A DNA stretch of 64,000 nt from DASTFY01 sp963829955 (GCA_963829955.1 CAWHKS010000003.1:102441-166440); one strand, 5' to 3'. Positions 53,985 through 63,988 are shown, numbered from the stretch's first letter. Program-made: numbers and translations. The notes: generated by a model from the letters alone, not told the origin.

Positions 53985-55247
53985 ATGGCCATCGTGGTGA
54001 TCGGGATCAATCACCGCACTGCGCCACTGGCCGTCCTCGAGCGGGTCACGCTCCACGGCGACGCCCGGCCGAAGGCCCTCCACGACCTCCGGCTGCGGCC
54101 GAACCTGTCCGAGGTCGTCCTGCTCTCGACGTGCAACCGCACCGAGGTCTACGCCGTCACGGAGCGCTTCCACGGCGCCTACGCGGACATCAGGGACTTC
54201 TTCTGCTCCCTCGCCGGCCTGAGCCCCGACGCCCTCTCGCTGCACCTCATCAGCCAGCATGACGAAGAGGCGACCACGCACCTGTTCGAGGTGGCGGCCG
54301 GCCTGCGGTCCGCTGTGCTGGGTGAGTCCGAGATCCTCGGCCAGGTTCGTGACGCCTGGATGCTCGGCCAACGCGAGGGCACGACGCGGGCTGCGCTCAA
54401 CCTCCTCTTCCGCCGGGCCATCGAGGTCGGCAAGCGGGCCCGGACGGAGACCTCCATCGGCCGGGGGACGGCGTCCGTCTCGCACGCGGCGGTGGAGATG
54501 GCCGAGGAACGGCTCGGGCCGTTGAGCACCGCGAAGGTCGTCGTCGTCGGGGCCGGAGACGTGGGCGAGAGCACCGCCGTCGCGCTGTCCGCCCGGGGTG
54601 TGGGCCAGCTCGTCGTGGTCAACCGCACCGAGAGCAGGGCCGGCCCGCTGGCCGAACGCACCGGCGGGCGCCTGGCTCCTCACGCCAGCCTGACGGACGA
54701 GCTCTCCTCCGCGGACCTCGTCGTGACCTGCACCGGTTCCGAGCTCCCGGTGCTGGACCACGAGCTCATGTCCGGTGTCGTCGACGGCAGCGGCGGCCGG
54801 CCGTTGCTGGTGCTGGACATCGCCGTGCCCCGCGACGTCGAGGCCAGCGTGGCGAACCTGCCCGGCATCACACTCCTCGACCTCGAGGACCTCCGGGACT
54901 GGGCCGACCGCGGGAGGCAGGCACGGGCCGCCGAGGCCGAGCGGGTCCGGGAGATCGTGGCCGGCGAGGTCGACCGCTACCTGGACGACGCCTCCGCCCG
55001 CGAGGTCGCTCCCATCCTCGGCGCCCTGCACGACCGGGCCGAGCACGTCCGCCAGGCCGAGCTGGCCCGCTTCCAGCGGCGGCTCACCGACCTCGACCCG
55101 ACCGAGCGCGAGGCGGTCGAGGCGCTGACGAGAGGGCTCATCGCCAAGCTTCTGCGTCAGCCCACCGTCCGCCTCAAGGAGGACGCCGGCACGCCGCGGG
55201 GCGAGCGCAACGCCAGCGCGTTGCGCGATCTGTTCGACCTGCCCTGA
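53985..55247 (+). CDS. hemA: Glutamyl-tRNA reductase
   Basis: 420 residues with an AAGGAGG site before ATG 53985. It starts MAIVVIGINHRTAPLAVLER; catalytic Cys50 is in LLSTCNRTEVYAV at the same position as the E. coli enzyme. GESEILGQVRDAW and the NADPH loop VVVVGAGDVGESTAVALSAR follow, then the C-terminal dimerisation helix. It makes glutamate-1-semialdehyde, the first C5-pathway step, which HemL (end of this cluster) converts to ALA. hemC follows after five bases. Confidence 0.96.
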   Translation: MAIVVIGINHRTAPLAVLERVTLHGDARPKALHDLRLRPNLSEVVLLSTCNRTEVYAVTERFHGAYADIRDFFCSLAGLSPDALSLHLISQHDEEATTHLFEVAAGLRSAVLGESEILGQVRDAWMLGQREGTTRAALNLLFRRAIEVGKRARTETSIGRGTASVSHAAVEMAEERLGPLSTAKVVVVGAGDVGESTAVALSARGVGQLVVVNRTESRAGPLAERTGGRLAPHASLTDELSSADLVVTCTGSELPVLDHELMSGVVDGSGGRPLLVLDIAVPRDVEASVANLPGITLLDLEDLRDWADRGRQARAAEAERVREIVAGEVDRYLDDASAREVAPILGALHDRAEHVRQAELARFQRRLTDLDPTEREAVEALTRGLIAKLLRQPTVRLKEDAGTPRGERNASALRDLFDLP

Positions 55248-55252
55248 CTGCC

Positions 55253-56146
55253 GTGACCGTGCTGAGGTTGGCCACGCGCGGGAGCGCGCAGGCGAGGACG
55301 CAGGCCCAGGTCGTCGCCGAGCAGGTGCGGGCCGGCGGCGCGGGGATCCAGGTGGAGCTGATCCTCGTGGAGACCACGGGCGACCAGCGGCCCGACGTGC
55401 CGCTGCACACCATTGGAGGGCAGGGGGTCTTCGTCAAGGAGGTGCAGCAGGCGGTGCTCGACGGGCGGGCCGACCTCGCTGTCCACTCCGCGAAGGACCT
55501 GCCGTCGGCCCCGACGCCAGGCCTGCTGATCGGCGCTCTCACGGCCCGCCGTGATCCACGTGACGCGCTCATTGGTTGCAGATTCAACGATCTGCCCGAT
55601 GGGGCGACTGTCGCCACCGGCTCTGTGCGGCGCCGGGCGCAGCTCAGCGCCCTCCGGTCCGATCTTCGCTTCGTCGAGCTGCGGGGCAACATCCACACGC
55701 GCCTGGGGAAGGTCCCCGAGGGCGGCGCCATCGTGATGGCCATGGCCGCCCTGGAAGTGCTCGGGATGGTGGACGAGTTGGCGGGCACCACCCCCGTCGA
55801 CCCAATGCCCGTCGACGAGATGGTCCCGCAGGTAGGCCAGGGGGCCGTAGCGGTGGAGTGCCGAGCGGACGACGCCGCGGCGCGGGACGCGCTGGCGGTC
55901 ATCGACGATCCGGCCACCCGGCAGGCGGTCGAGTGCGAGCGGGCGTTCCTGGCCGAGCTCGGCTCCGGCTGCTCGTTGCCGGTCGGCGCGCACGCGGTGC
56001 TCCTCGACGACGGCGGCCTCCAGCTCCGCACGTTCCTGGCCGGGCCGGGCGGCACGTACGAGGGCGTGCACAAAGGCGCGGCCGAGGAGGCGGGCCGCTG
56101 GGCGGTCGACGCCGCGCAGCTCGCGCGTCGGGCCGTCGAGGCCTGA
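55253..56146 (+). CDS. hemC: Porphobilinogen deaminase (hydroxymethylbilane synthase)
   Basis: 297 residues from GTG 55253. RLATRGSAQARTQAQVVAEQ, GVFVKEVQQAVLDGRADLAV, HSAKDLPS, catalytic-region VATGSVRRRAQLSALRSDLR and ELRGNIHTRLGKV are typical. Cys240 in LGSGCSLPVGA is the dipyrromethane anchor. It joins four porphobilinogen units. Next gene starts 19 bases after its stop. Confidence 0.96.
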   Translation: MTVLRLATRGSAQARTQAQVVAEQVRAGGAGIQVELILVETTGDQRPDVPLHTIGGQGVFVKEVQQAVLDGRADLAVHSAKDLPSAPTPGLLIGALTARRDPRDALIGCRFNDLPDGATVATGSVRRRAQLSALRSDLRFVELRGNIHTRLGKVPEGGAIVMAMAALEVLGMVDELAGTTPVDPMPVDEMVPQVGQGAVAVECRADDAAARDALAVIDDPATRQAVECERAFLAELGSGCSLPVGAHAVLLDDGGLQLRTFLAGPGGTYEGVHKGAAEEAGRWAVDAAQLARRAVEA

Positions 56147-56165
56147 CGGTCTCGCGGGTCATCCG

Positions 56166-56906
56166 ATGGGCGAAGGGCTGGCGGGCCGGCGCGTGGTCGT
56201 CACCCGGGCCGGCGAACAGGTCGGCCGGCTGCAGGAGCTGCTCATCGCCGAGGGCGCCGAGGTCATCGAGGTGCCGACCATCGCCGTGGCCGACCCAGCC
56301 GACAGCGGTGCAGCCTTGCGGTCAGCCATGAGGGACATCTGGGACTGGGTGGTCGTGACCTCACCGAACGGGGCCGAACGTGCGGTCGTGGCCGCCGGGG
56401 GTCACGCGGCCGCCCACGCCGTCCGCTGGGCCGTCGTCGGACCGGGCACGGCCGATGCTCTGGGGGCCCACGGGATCAGACCGGCGTTGGTGCCCGGCCG
56501 CTTCGTGGCCGAAGGCCTGCTGGAGGACTTCCCGCGTCCACCGGCGGACGGGGGCGGGCGGGTGCTCGTCGCCCAGGCGGAGGCGGCCCGCCCGGTGCTG
56601 GTCGACGGACTGCGGGCCGCAGGCTGGGAGGTCGTGGCCGTGGTGGCGTATCGCACGATGCCCGTCGCCCCGCCGCCGGCGCAGCTCGCTGCCGCGGCAT
56701 CGGCGGACGCGGTCCTCTTCACCTCCGGGTCGACTGTCGACGCCTTCGTCGCGGCCGCGGGGGCGGGTGCCGCGCCCCGCACCGTCGTGGCCATCGGGCC
56801 GGTGACGGCCGAGACGGCGCGACGCCACGGGCTGGTCGTCGCCGCGGTCGCATCACCGCACTCGCTCGAGGGTCTGGTCGCCGCCACGATCGAGGCGTTG
56901 GCGTGA
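56166..56906 (+). CDS. hemD: Uroporphyrinogen-III synthase
   Basis: 246 residues, poorly conserved family, but the two-domain pattern is visible: LAGRRVVVTRAGEQVGRLQE, DWVVVTSPNGAERAVVAAGG, ADAVLFTSGSTVDAFVAAAG and VVAIGPVTAETARRHGLVVA. Position right after hemC supports it. It closes and inverts ring D of hydroxymethylbilane. The stop overlaps the next start by four bases. Confidence 0.92.
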   Translation: MGEGLAGRRVVVTRAGEQVGRLQELLIAEGAEVIEVPTIAVADPADSGAALRSAMRDIWDWVVVTSPNGAERAVVAAGGHAAAHAVRWAVVGPGTADALGAHGIRPALVPGRFVAEGLLEDFPRPPADGGGRVLVAQAEAARPVLVDGLRAAGWEVVAVVAYRTMPVAPPPAQLAAAASADAVLFTSGSTVDAFVAAAGAGAAPRTVVAIGPVTAETARRHGLVVAAVASPHSLEGLVAATIEALA

Positions 56907-57604
56907 CCGCCGGCCGGGCCGTGGACGCCCTCGTGTTCGACCTCGATGGGACCATCGCCGACACCGAGTCCGTCGAGTACGACGCCATCCGCATGGTCTG
57001 GGCGGACCACGGGCTCGAGTACCCGATCGACCGGTGGGCGCACGTCGTCGGCCAGTCATGGTCGCCGACGTGGGTCACCGAGCTCGTCGCCGAAGCGGCC
57101 GCCACGGTCGATCCGGCCGCCGCCCACGCCAGCAAGAGCCGCTACCACGACGAGCTGCTCGCCGCGCTCGTGCTCCGCCCGGGCGTGGCCACGCTGATCG
57201 CCGACGCCTCGGCGGCGGGTATACCGCTGGCGGTCGCCTCGAACTCGGACTCGGCCTGGGTCGAGTACGTCCTGGAGCAGCTCGGGCTGCTGTCCAGGTT
57301 CGTTGCCATCACAACGATCGATCATGTCGGTCAGGGCAAGCCGCACCCCGAGCCCTTCCTGGCCGCCTGCGCGCGGGTGGGCGCCCGGCCGGACCATGCC
57401 GTGGCCTTCGAGGACTCGGCCACGGGCGTGGCGTCGGCGGTCGCCGCGGGACTCTTCACGGTCGCCTGCCCCGGGCCGTTGACCGCCGGACACGACATCT
57501 CCGCAGCCGATCTGGTCGTCACCTCGCTCGAGGACGTGACCCTGGCCGCGCTCGAGACCGCTCTGGCCGGGCGCGACGGGCGCACCACTAGCATCGGCCC
57601 GTGA
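56903..57604 (+). CDS. HAD-superfamily phosphatase inside the haem operon
   Basis: 233 residues, GTG start overlapping the hemD stop and stop overlapping the hemB start, so it is translated with both. Motif I is ALVFDLDGTIADTESVEYDA (nucleophile Asp), motif II VASNSDSAWVEYVLEQLG, motif III Lys in VGQGKPHPEPFL and motif IV VAFEDSATGVASAVAAGL. It belongs with beta-phosphoglucomutase-like and phosphoglycolate-phosphatase-like HADs. Its job in haem synthesis, if any, is unknown. Confidence 0.88.
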   Translation: MTAGRAVDALVFDLDGTIADTESVEYDAIRMVWADHGLEYPIDRWAHVVGQSWSPTWVTELVAEAAATVDPAAAHASKSRYHDELLAALVLRPGVATLIADASAAGIPLAVASNSDSAWVEYVLEQLGLLSRFVAITTIDHVGQGKPHPEPFLAACARVGARPDHAVAFEDSATGVASAVAAGLFTVACPGPLTAGHDISAADLVVTSLEDVTLAALETALAGRDGRTTSIGP

Positions 57605-58580
57605 CCTATCCGCAGCACCGCCCCCGCCGGCTGCGCTCGTCGGTGGCCATGCGGCGGCTGGTGGCGGAGACCCGGCTCTCGGTGGACGACCTGGTGGCCC
57701 CGCTGTTCGTGCGGGAGGGCATCGACGAGCCGCAGCCCATCGCCTCGCTGCCCGACGTGGTCCAGCACACCCGGGAGAGCCTGCGCAAGGAGGTCACGGA
57801 GCTCGTCGCTCTCGGCGTGCCGGCCGTGATCCTCTTCGGCGTGCCGTCCCGGAAGGATCACGAGGGCTCCGAGGCGTGGAACCCCGAAGGCATCGTGCAG
57901 CAGGCGTTGCAGGACCTACGCAACGACGTCGGCGACCAGCTCGTCGTGATGGCCGACTGCTGCCTGGACGAGTACACCGACCACGGCCACTGCGGCGTGC
58001 TCACCTCCACCGGCGAGGTCGACAACGACGCCACGATCGTCCTCTACCGCGGGCCGCCGTCGCCCAGGCCGACGCCGGCGCGCATGTCGTGGCGCCCAGC
58101 GGCATGATGGACGGGCAGGTCGAAGCCATCCGGCAGGCCCTCGACCAGGCGGGCCATGCCGACGTCGCCATCCTCGCCTATTCGGCGAAGTACGCCTCCG
58201 CCCTCTACGGGCCGTTCCGCGACGCCGTCGACGTGCACATCGCCGGTGGCGGCGATCGCAAGGGCTACCAGCAGGACACCCGCAACCGACGGGAGGCGCT
58301 CGTCGAGGTCGTCGCCGACCTGGCGCAGGGTGCCGACATGGTCATGATCAAGCCGGCCCTGCCGTACCTGGACGTCATCACCCAGGTCCGCGCCGCAGTC
58401 GATGTGCCCGTGGCCGCATACCACGTGAGCGGCGAGTACGCGATGGTCAAGGCCGCGGCGGCCAACGGCTGGATCGACGGGCCCGCCGTCGCCCTCGAAC
58501 AGCTCACCGCCATCAAGAGAGCCGGCGCCGACATCATCCTCACCTACCTGGCGCGCGAGCTGGCCGAGACCCTGCACTGA
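57601..58580 (+). CDS. hemB: Delta-aminolevulinic acid dehydratase (porphobilinogen synthase), frameshifted
   Basis: About 326 residues. The first frame has RRLRSSVAMRRLVAETRLSV, LFGVPSRKDHEGSEAW and the metal region VMADCCLDEYTDHGHCGVLT (Cys/Asp/Cys ligands). Near 58048 one base is missing; the second frame continues RAAVAQADAGAHVVAPSGMM, the active-site lysines in LAYSAKYASALYG and MVMIKPALPYLDVI, and YHVSGEYAMVKAAAANGW. It joins two ALA molecules. TAGCAT (57589-57594) lies six bases before GTG 57601, so there may be an internal leaderless promoter. Confidence 0.92.
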
Positions 58581-58597
58581 GCACCACGCTGGGCACC

Positions 58598-59928
58598 ATG
58601 GCCATCCCCTACTGCGACGCCACGCGCTGCCCCGTGGCCGGGTGCGCGCCGGTCACGTGCGCGGGGCGGGGCCTGGCGTCCAACGACGAGCTGTTCGAAC
58701 GGTCGCAGCGTGTGATCCCGGGCGGCGTGAGCTCGCCGGTACGGGCCTTCCGCTCGGTCGGCGGCACGCCGTACTTCGTGGCCCGGGCCGAGGGCGCCCA
58801 CGTCTGGGATGCGGAGGGCCGGCAGCTCATCGATCTGGTGCAGAGCTACGGCGCGATCATCCTCGGCCACGCCCACCCGCACGTGGTGGGAGCCGTCACT
58901 GCCGCGGCCGCCGACGGCACCTCGTACGGCGCGCCGACCGCGCGCGAGATGAAGCTGGCCGAGGCGATCCGTGAGCGGGTGCCGACCTGCGAGCAGGTGC
59001 GGTTCGTGAACAGCGGTACCGAGGCCACCATGACCGCGCTCCGTCTGGCACGAGGCGTGACGGGCCGCGCCCGGGTCGTGAAGTTCGCCGGCAACTACCA
59101 CGGCCACGGCGACGCGCTGCTGGCCTCCGGGGGGAGCGGGGTGGCGACGCTCGGCCTGTCCGGTTCGGCCGGGGTCACCGACGCGGCTGTGAGCCAGACG
59201 GTGGTGGCGCCGTACAACGTCGTGCCGTCGCTCGGCGAGGACGTGGCGTGCGTGATGGTGGAGCCGGTGGCGGCCAACATGGGTCTGGTCCCGCCGGCCC
59301 CCGGCTTCCTCGAGGGCCTGCGCGCCGCCTGTGACGCGCCGGCGCGCTGCTCATGTTCGACGAGGTCATCACCGGCTTCCGGCTCGGGCCCGGTGGCGCC
59401 CAGGCCGCCTACGGGATCGAGCCGGACCTGACCTGCTTCGGCAAGGTGATCGGTGGCGGGCTGCCCATCGGCGCCTTCGGCGGGCGGGAGGAGATCATGG
59501 CCTCGCTGGCTCCGCTCGGTCCCGTCTACCAGGCCGGCACGCTCTCGGGGAACCCACTGGCCACGGCGGCCGGGCTCGCCGCGCTCGACCTGCTCGATGA
59601 GGACCTCTACTCGGAGCTGGCCCGCCGGGCCACCCGGCTGGCCGACGGGCTGCGGAGCGCGCTGACCGCCGCCGGTGTCCCGGTCACCGTGCCTGTCGTC
59701 GGGCCGCTCCTCGGGCTCCACTTCAACGCCACGCCGGCAGTCGACTACGACACCGCCCGCACCACCGACGAGGTGATGTACGCCCGCTTCTTCCACGCCC
59801 TCCTCGACGCCGGCGTGGCGCTCGCGCCCGGGGCCTACGAGGTCGCCTTCCCCGGCCTGGCCCACGACGACGCCGTCATCGACCGCATCCTCACCGCCGC
59901 CGACCAAGCCGTCACCACCCTCACCTGA
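58598..59928 (+). CDS. hemL: Glutamate-1-semialdehyde 2,1-aminomutase, frameshifted
   Basis: About 444 residues. RSQRVIPGGVSSPVRAFRSV, YGAIILGHAHPHVV, RFVNSGTEATMTALRLARGV and KFAGNYHGHGD are in the first frame; near 59333 one G is missing, and the second frame gives LLMFDEVITGFRLGPGGAQA, the PLP lysine in TCFGKVIGGGLPIGAFGG and VYQAGTLSGNPLATAAGLAA. It converts glutamate-1-semialdehyde to ALA. The start at ATG 58598 adds about 28 residues with four cysteines (PYCDATRCPVAGCAPVTC) before the usual N-terminus; GTG 58634 would give a shorter form. Confidence 0.92.
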
Positions 59929-59969
59929 CCGAAGTCTGAGCCGATCGCGCCGTTTGCGGCTCACCGCGC

Positions 59970-60915
59970 TCAGACCTCGGTCTCACCGAGCAGCTGCCGG
60001 CGGTGGCGGGCGGTGTCGATCACGAGCGCCAGCACCGCGTCCGGCCGGCGAGTCTGCTGCCAGCCCACGTAAAGGACCTCCCACCCGCAGCGGGCCAGGC
60101 GGTGATCGCGGTCCTCGTCGGCCCGCTCCGCCACCCGTCCGAAGTGGAACTGCCGGCTGTGCGCCTCGACACCGAGGCGGATCGAGGGGAAGGCGAGGTC
60201 GAGGATCCCGGCCAGCCGACCATCGCGTCGTGCACCGCATGCTGACGGATGAGCGGCGGGAGCTCCGGCGAGCGCAGGCAGTCCTCGACCAGCTTCTCGA
60301 ACCACGAGCCGCGCACGGTCGGCGACGTGCTCGGCCGCAGCGAGCAGTCGCAGGAGCACGCCGGTCCCGGACTGGCCGGGACGGTGGAGCCGGGTTGCGG
60401 TCTGCTGCAGCCATCGCAGGCTGACGTTCCGACGTCGCGGCGTCGTCGAACGCCCGCTCGACGACTGCAGGCGGAACGACTGATCCCAGATCGCACAGCG
60501 TCCTCGCCAGACTGGTACACCGGATGCCCACGATCGCGATGAGGTCCGACGGATCGAGTTCGTGGACATGGTGGACGACCACGCCGGGGAGATCCACGCG
60601 GCGCGGGCGGACACGCTGAGCTCGATGACGTCCGGCAGGAAGCCGTCGAGACGGTGGAGGGCGGCCGCGCTGCGATGGGAGGCGGCGACCGGGCTGGAGG
60701 TGGCGAGCACTGCCGCCAGCGGTCCTGCTCCCACGTCGGGGCGCCGCGGTCAGCCGGAGGACCGTCGGGAACGGCCGTTCGAGCTGACCGGCGCGCTCAC
60801 GCCGGGCCGCGGCCGCGCGGCTGAGACCGAGTGCCTGGGCCTGGCGGCTGGTTGCGAGGCCGCGCTGCCAGGCGAAGAGCACGTTGAGCGGCACGGGATG
60901 AAGAGGGAGGGCCAC
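59970..60915 (-). pseudogene. Degenerate AbiEi-antitoxin-like/DUF559 protein
   Basis: Pieces of one protein can be read only by hopping frames about five times: an N-terminal winged-helix-like part (LNVLFAWQRGLATSRQAQAL), a middle (RSAAALHRLDGFLPDVIELS, LIAIVGIRCTSLARTLCDLG, WLQQTATRLHRPGQSGTGVL, WFEKLVEDCLRSPELPPLIR) and a DUF559 nuclease-like end (GILDLAFPSIRLGVEAHSRQ, RCGWEVLYVGWQQTRRPDAV). This order is common in actinobacterial proteins with a type IV antitoxin-like head and DUF559. So many breaks in 900 bases suggest real decay, although neighbouring genes have single indels too. Confidence 0.65.
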
Positions 60916-61041
60916 GCGAGAGTGAGGATCTCAGCGGTGCTGATCCGGAAACCGCGAGCGAACTTCGAGCGCGATGAGTCGCAAACAGAGCAATTGGCTC
61001 AGACTTCCGAAGGGGCCCGGGCAGAAGCTGTGGCGGATGGG

Positions 61042-63149
61042 TCAGGCGTCGGGGGCGAGGCGGGCGAGGGCGGCCGCGGCGCTGTAGGCGGCCTCGGCCG
61101 GGCCGACCTCGTCGGGTCGCAGGAGGTTGGCCATGATCCGCAGTACCCACTCCATGAGCGTGCGGCTGTGCATGCCGACCCGCGTGAGCTCCCGCATGAG
61201 CGCCGGTTGCCCGATGACCCGGGCGAACAGGCGGGCCACCTTGAAGTACTGGCCGTACTCGGCCTGCAGCTGCCGCGGGTAGTCCGACAGGGCCAGCGGG
61301 TTGCGGTCGACGAGCGCCTCGTGGATGGTGTCGGCGGCCATGTGCGCCGTCTCGTACGCGTAGTCGATGCCTTCGCCGTTGAACGGGTTGACCGAGCCGG
61401 CAGCGTCACCGACCACCAGGTAGGTCGGGCCCTGCTTGGGCCCCACGGAGCCACCCATGGGGATCCGGCCGCTGACCGGGCGCGCCGTGGGGTGGGCGGC
61501 GTCGATCTCCCAGCGGTCGGCGACCATGTGGGCGTAGCTGTCGAGCAGGTGGGTGGTGTTGACGCTCTTGAAGTCGCGGAACGTGGAGAGCAGACCCACC
61601 CCGATGTTGACCGTGCCGTCGCCCACCGGGAAGATCCAGCCGTAGCCCGGCAGCGGGTTGCCGTTGCGGTCCTTCACGTCGAGGGCGGACTCGATCCAGG
61701 GCTCGTCGTGGCGGGGGCTCTCCCAGTAGGTGCGGATGGCCGTGCCGTAAGGCCACTCCTTGGTCCGGAACGTGCCCAGGGCCCGGCCGAAGCGGCTGTT
61801 GGCGCCGTCGGCCACCACGACGTAGCGGGCGCGGAGCTCAATCGGCGCGGCGGCGTCCGCGGATTGGACGACCGCCCCCCGCACGAACCCGCGGTCGATC
61901 ACCGGCGCCGAGCGCGTCGGTGCCCTGCAGGAGGGTGGCCCCGGCCACCTCCGCGTTCTGGGCCACCATCCAGTCGAGCTCCCGTCGCCGCACGACGTAG
62001 CCGTAGGGCGGGAAGACCGGGTGCTCGGGCCACGGCAGCTCCAGCGCCCGTCCCTGCGCCGTGCAGCGCAGCCCGTCGAAGCGGTGGTACTTGGCCAGCT
62101 CCTCGCCCAGCCCCATGTCCTGGAGCTGCTTGACGGCCCGTGGGGTCAGGCCGTCGCCGCAGGTCTTCTCCCGCGGGAAGGTCTTGCGCTCGACGACGGC
62201 CACGTCGTGCCCGTGGCGGGCCAGCCAGTAGGCCGCGGACGCGCCGGCTGGCCCGCCGCCGATGACGAGGACCTCGAAGGACCGGGCCGCGGCCACGAGC
62301 TCCAGGCCCGACCTGTCGGCGGCGGTGCTGATGCCCTCTTCGTCCAGGGTGGACTCGCCGGTCTCGATGGCCTCGAACTTCGGCGCCGCCGGTGCGCACC
62401 AGTCGGCGAACTCCTGGGCGTAGACCGGGTCCAGCGGGTCGGCGCCGCCGAGCGTGTACCGCTCGTGGCACACGACGGCGATGATCTCCGCGTCGGTGAG
62501 CGCCCCGCCGAAGTTCTCGCCCTGCTGCGGCATGAAGCTGCCGTTGAAGGACCCGCCGAGGTGGGGCCCGCCCTCCCGGTCCGGGTCGCCGTACACCTTG
62601 CCGTCGTACGGCGCGCTGCCCGTGTACACGAGCGAGGCATGGTCCTCGAAGGTCGGGAACGTGAGCAGGACCTCGCCGTTGTTCAGCTGGCGGCCCACGC
62701 CGCCGGCGCCGCTGGTCCCGTGGCAGCTCGCGCACGAGCTGTAGATCTCCTCGCCCTCGCCGAGCGGGCCGGCGACGGTCTCCTCGGACGGCTTCAGCGC
62801 CCAGGCGTAGAGCAGGACCCACAGCGGGAGCAGGCCGACGACCGGCATGGCCCACCACGGGATCTTCGTGCGCGCCTTGGCCGCGGCCACGTAGGGCGGG
62901 TCCGGGCGGGGCGGCGGAGCCGCCGGCCGGGGGCCGGGGCCGCTCGCCCCGCGGGACCGACGGCCGCGGCGGGCGCCGGGGCGGCCCCGCCGGCGGGGCC
63001 GGTGCACCGCCCGCCGGCGCTGCTGCCGGCGCCTCGGCGCCCCCCTCGCCTGCGGCCCCCTCGCGCCCAGTGCCGCCGTCCGTCGGCAGACCCAGTGCGG
63101 CACGCCGTTCGCGGGATCGCTTGAGGAGGTGCTCGGGGATCTCGGTCAC
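61042..63149 (-). CDS. Membrane-anchored cytochrome c joined in frame to a geranylgeranyl-reductase-like flavoprotein (two frameshifts)
   Basis: From ATG 63149: MTEIPEHLLKRSRERRAALG, a Pro/Ala-rich stretch, a membrane helix (WWAMPVVGLLPLWVLLYAWA), a haem c site (YSSCASCHGTSGAGG) with a downstream Met (NGSFMPQQG), then without a stop an FAD domain (FEVLVIGGGPAGASAAYWLA, EKTCGDGLTPRAVKQLQDMG) and VVADGANSRFGRALGT, VVGDAAGSVNPFNGEGIDYA. Frame breaks lie near 62920 and 61905. In relatives I know, the cytochrome and the reductase are separate genes; GTG 62296 would start a separate reductase (about 418 residues). The reductase could saturate menaquinone or lipid isoprenoid chains. Confidence 0.75.
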
Positions 63150-63376
63150 GAGCGTCCTTTCGACGCGCGGCAGGCGGGCGGTACGTCTCGGGCGGTAACA
63201 CTAGAACGGTCCGTGGGGCGCCCGGCAATCTTCCGCGGCTTCTCCATCCTCGGCCCGAAACCGCTGGCTGGCTGGCTTGCGGGCCACGCGGAGGCGGCGT
63301 GCTAAGAACGCGTCGAGCACCGCCGCGAACACCGATCCGGCCGTCCGTCTGGGTTCATCGGGAGGGGTTCGCGGGA

Positions 63377-63397
63377 TAGTGTGTGAGCAGTTTCACG
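63377..63397 (+). promoter_or_regulatory. Promoter with Rex-like palindrome before the respiratory operon
   Basis: The 355-base gap between the divergent genes (63150-63504) contains TAGTGT (63377-63382), a -10, and directly over the predicted RNA start the dyad GTGTGA-GCAGTT-TCACGA (63381-63398). This matches the Rex consensus TTGTGA-N6-TCACAA at 10 of 12 positions, with the right spacing. CRP/FNR-family sites look similar (TGTGA-N6-TCACA), so the regulator is uncertain. The rest of the gap shows only a GGCT tetranucleotide run. Confidence 0.5.
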
Positions 63398-63504
63398 AAG
63401 TCAGGATCAGGACCACCACGATCGGCCGACGAGGGACGGCGGCGAGCTCCGGGTTCGGGGCCCGCACCGCCCTCCACGATGAGGAAGGGACGGCAGCGAC
63501 AGCC

Positions 63505-63986
63505 ATGCTCGCCATCGACATCCTCAATTGGCCGGGCTTCAACCAGGCACTGCTGTTCTCGATCGTCGTGCTCGTCGCCCTCATCGCCATCGCGGTCGCA
63601 TACGGCAAGCGCCGTCCTGTGGGAAAGCCGCTGTCCTGGGGCGAGGGGATGGTGGCGGCGCCGTCTACGTCTTCTTCGCCATGTTCATGGCCTACGCCGT
63701 CATCCCGAACCAGTGGCTCATCCACGCCCAGAACGGGCTCGGCTGGCGCACCGACAAGAAGGTGTACGGGCCGGGCAACATCCTCCAGGCCGAATCGCTC
63801 GGCGGAAGCTTCCCGTTCGAGATCAACTACCTGCAGGTCGGTGACGCCATCGCTGCCGCCATCTACATCGCGCTTCTCGGCCTCCAGCTCTACCTGTTCT
63901 CGTGGTGGCAGAAGCGGGGCAAGGTGAAGCCGAGCACCGAGCTGGCCACGTCGACCTACGGCCGGCCGCTGGTCAGGAAGGGCTGA
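63505..63986 (+). CDS. Small membrane subunit at the head of a respiratory operon, frameshifted
   Basis: About 160 residues from ATG 63505. MLAIDILNWPGFNQALLFSI begins a membrane helix (SIVVLVALIAIAVAYGKRRP); near 63655 one G is missing (a GGG-like run), after which AVYVFFAMFMAYAVIPNQWL is a second helix, then a soluble loop and DAIAAAIYIALLGLQLYLFS, ending YGRPLVRKG. I recall similar small proteins before cytochrome bc-type genes of Acidimicrobiia, but I cannot name the family. The divergent cytochrome c/flavoprotein and the palindrome upstream support a respiratory role. Confidence 0.65.
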
Positions 63987-63988
63987 GC

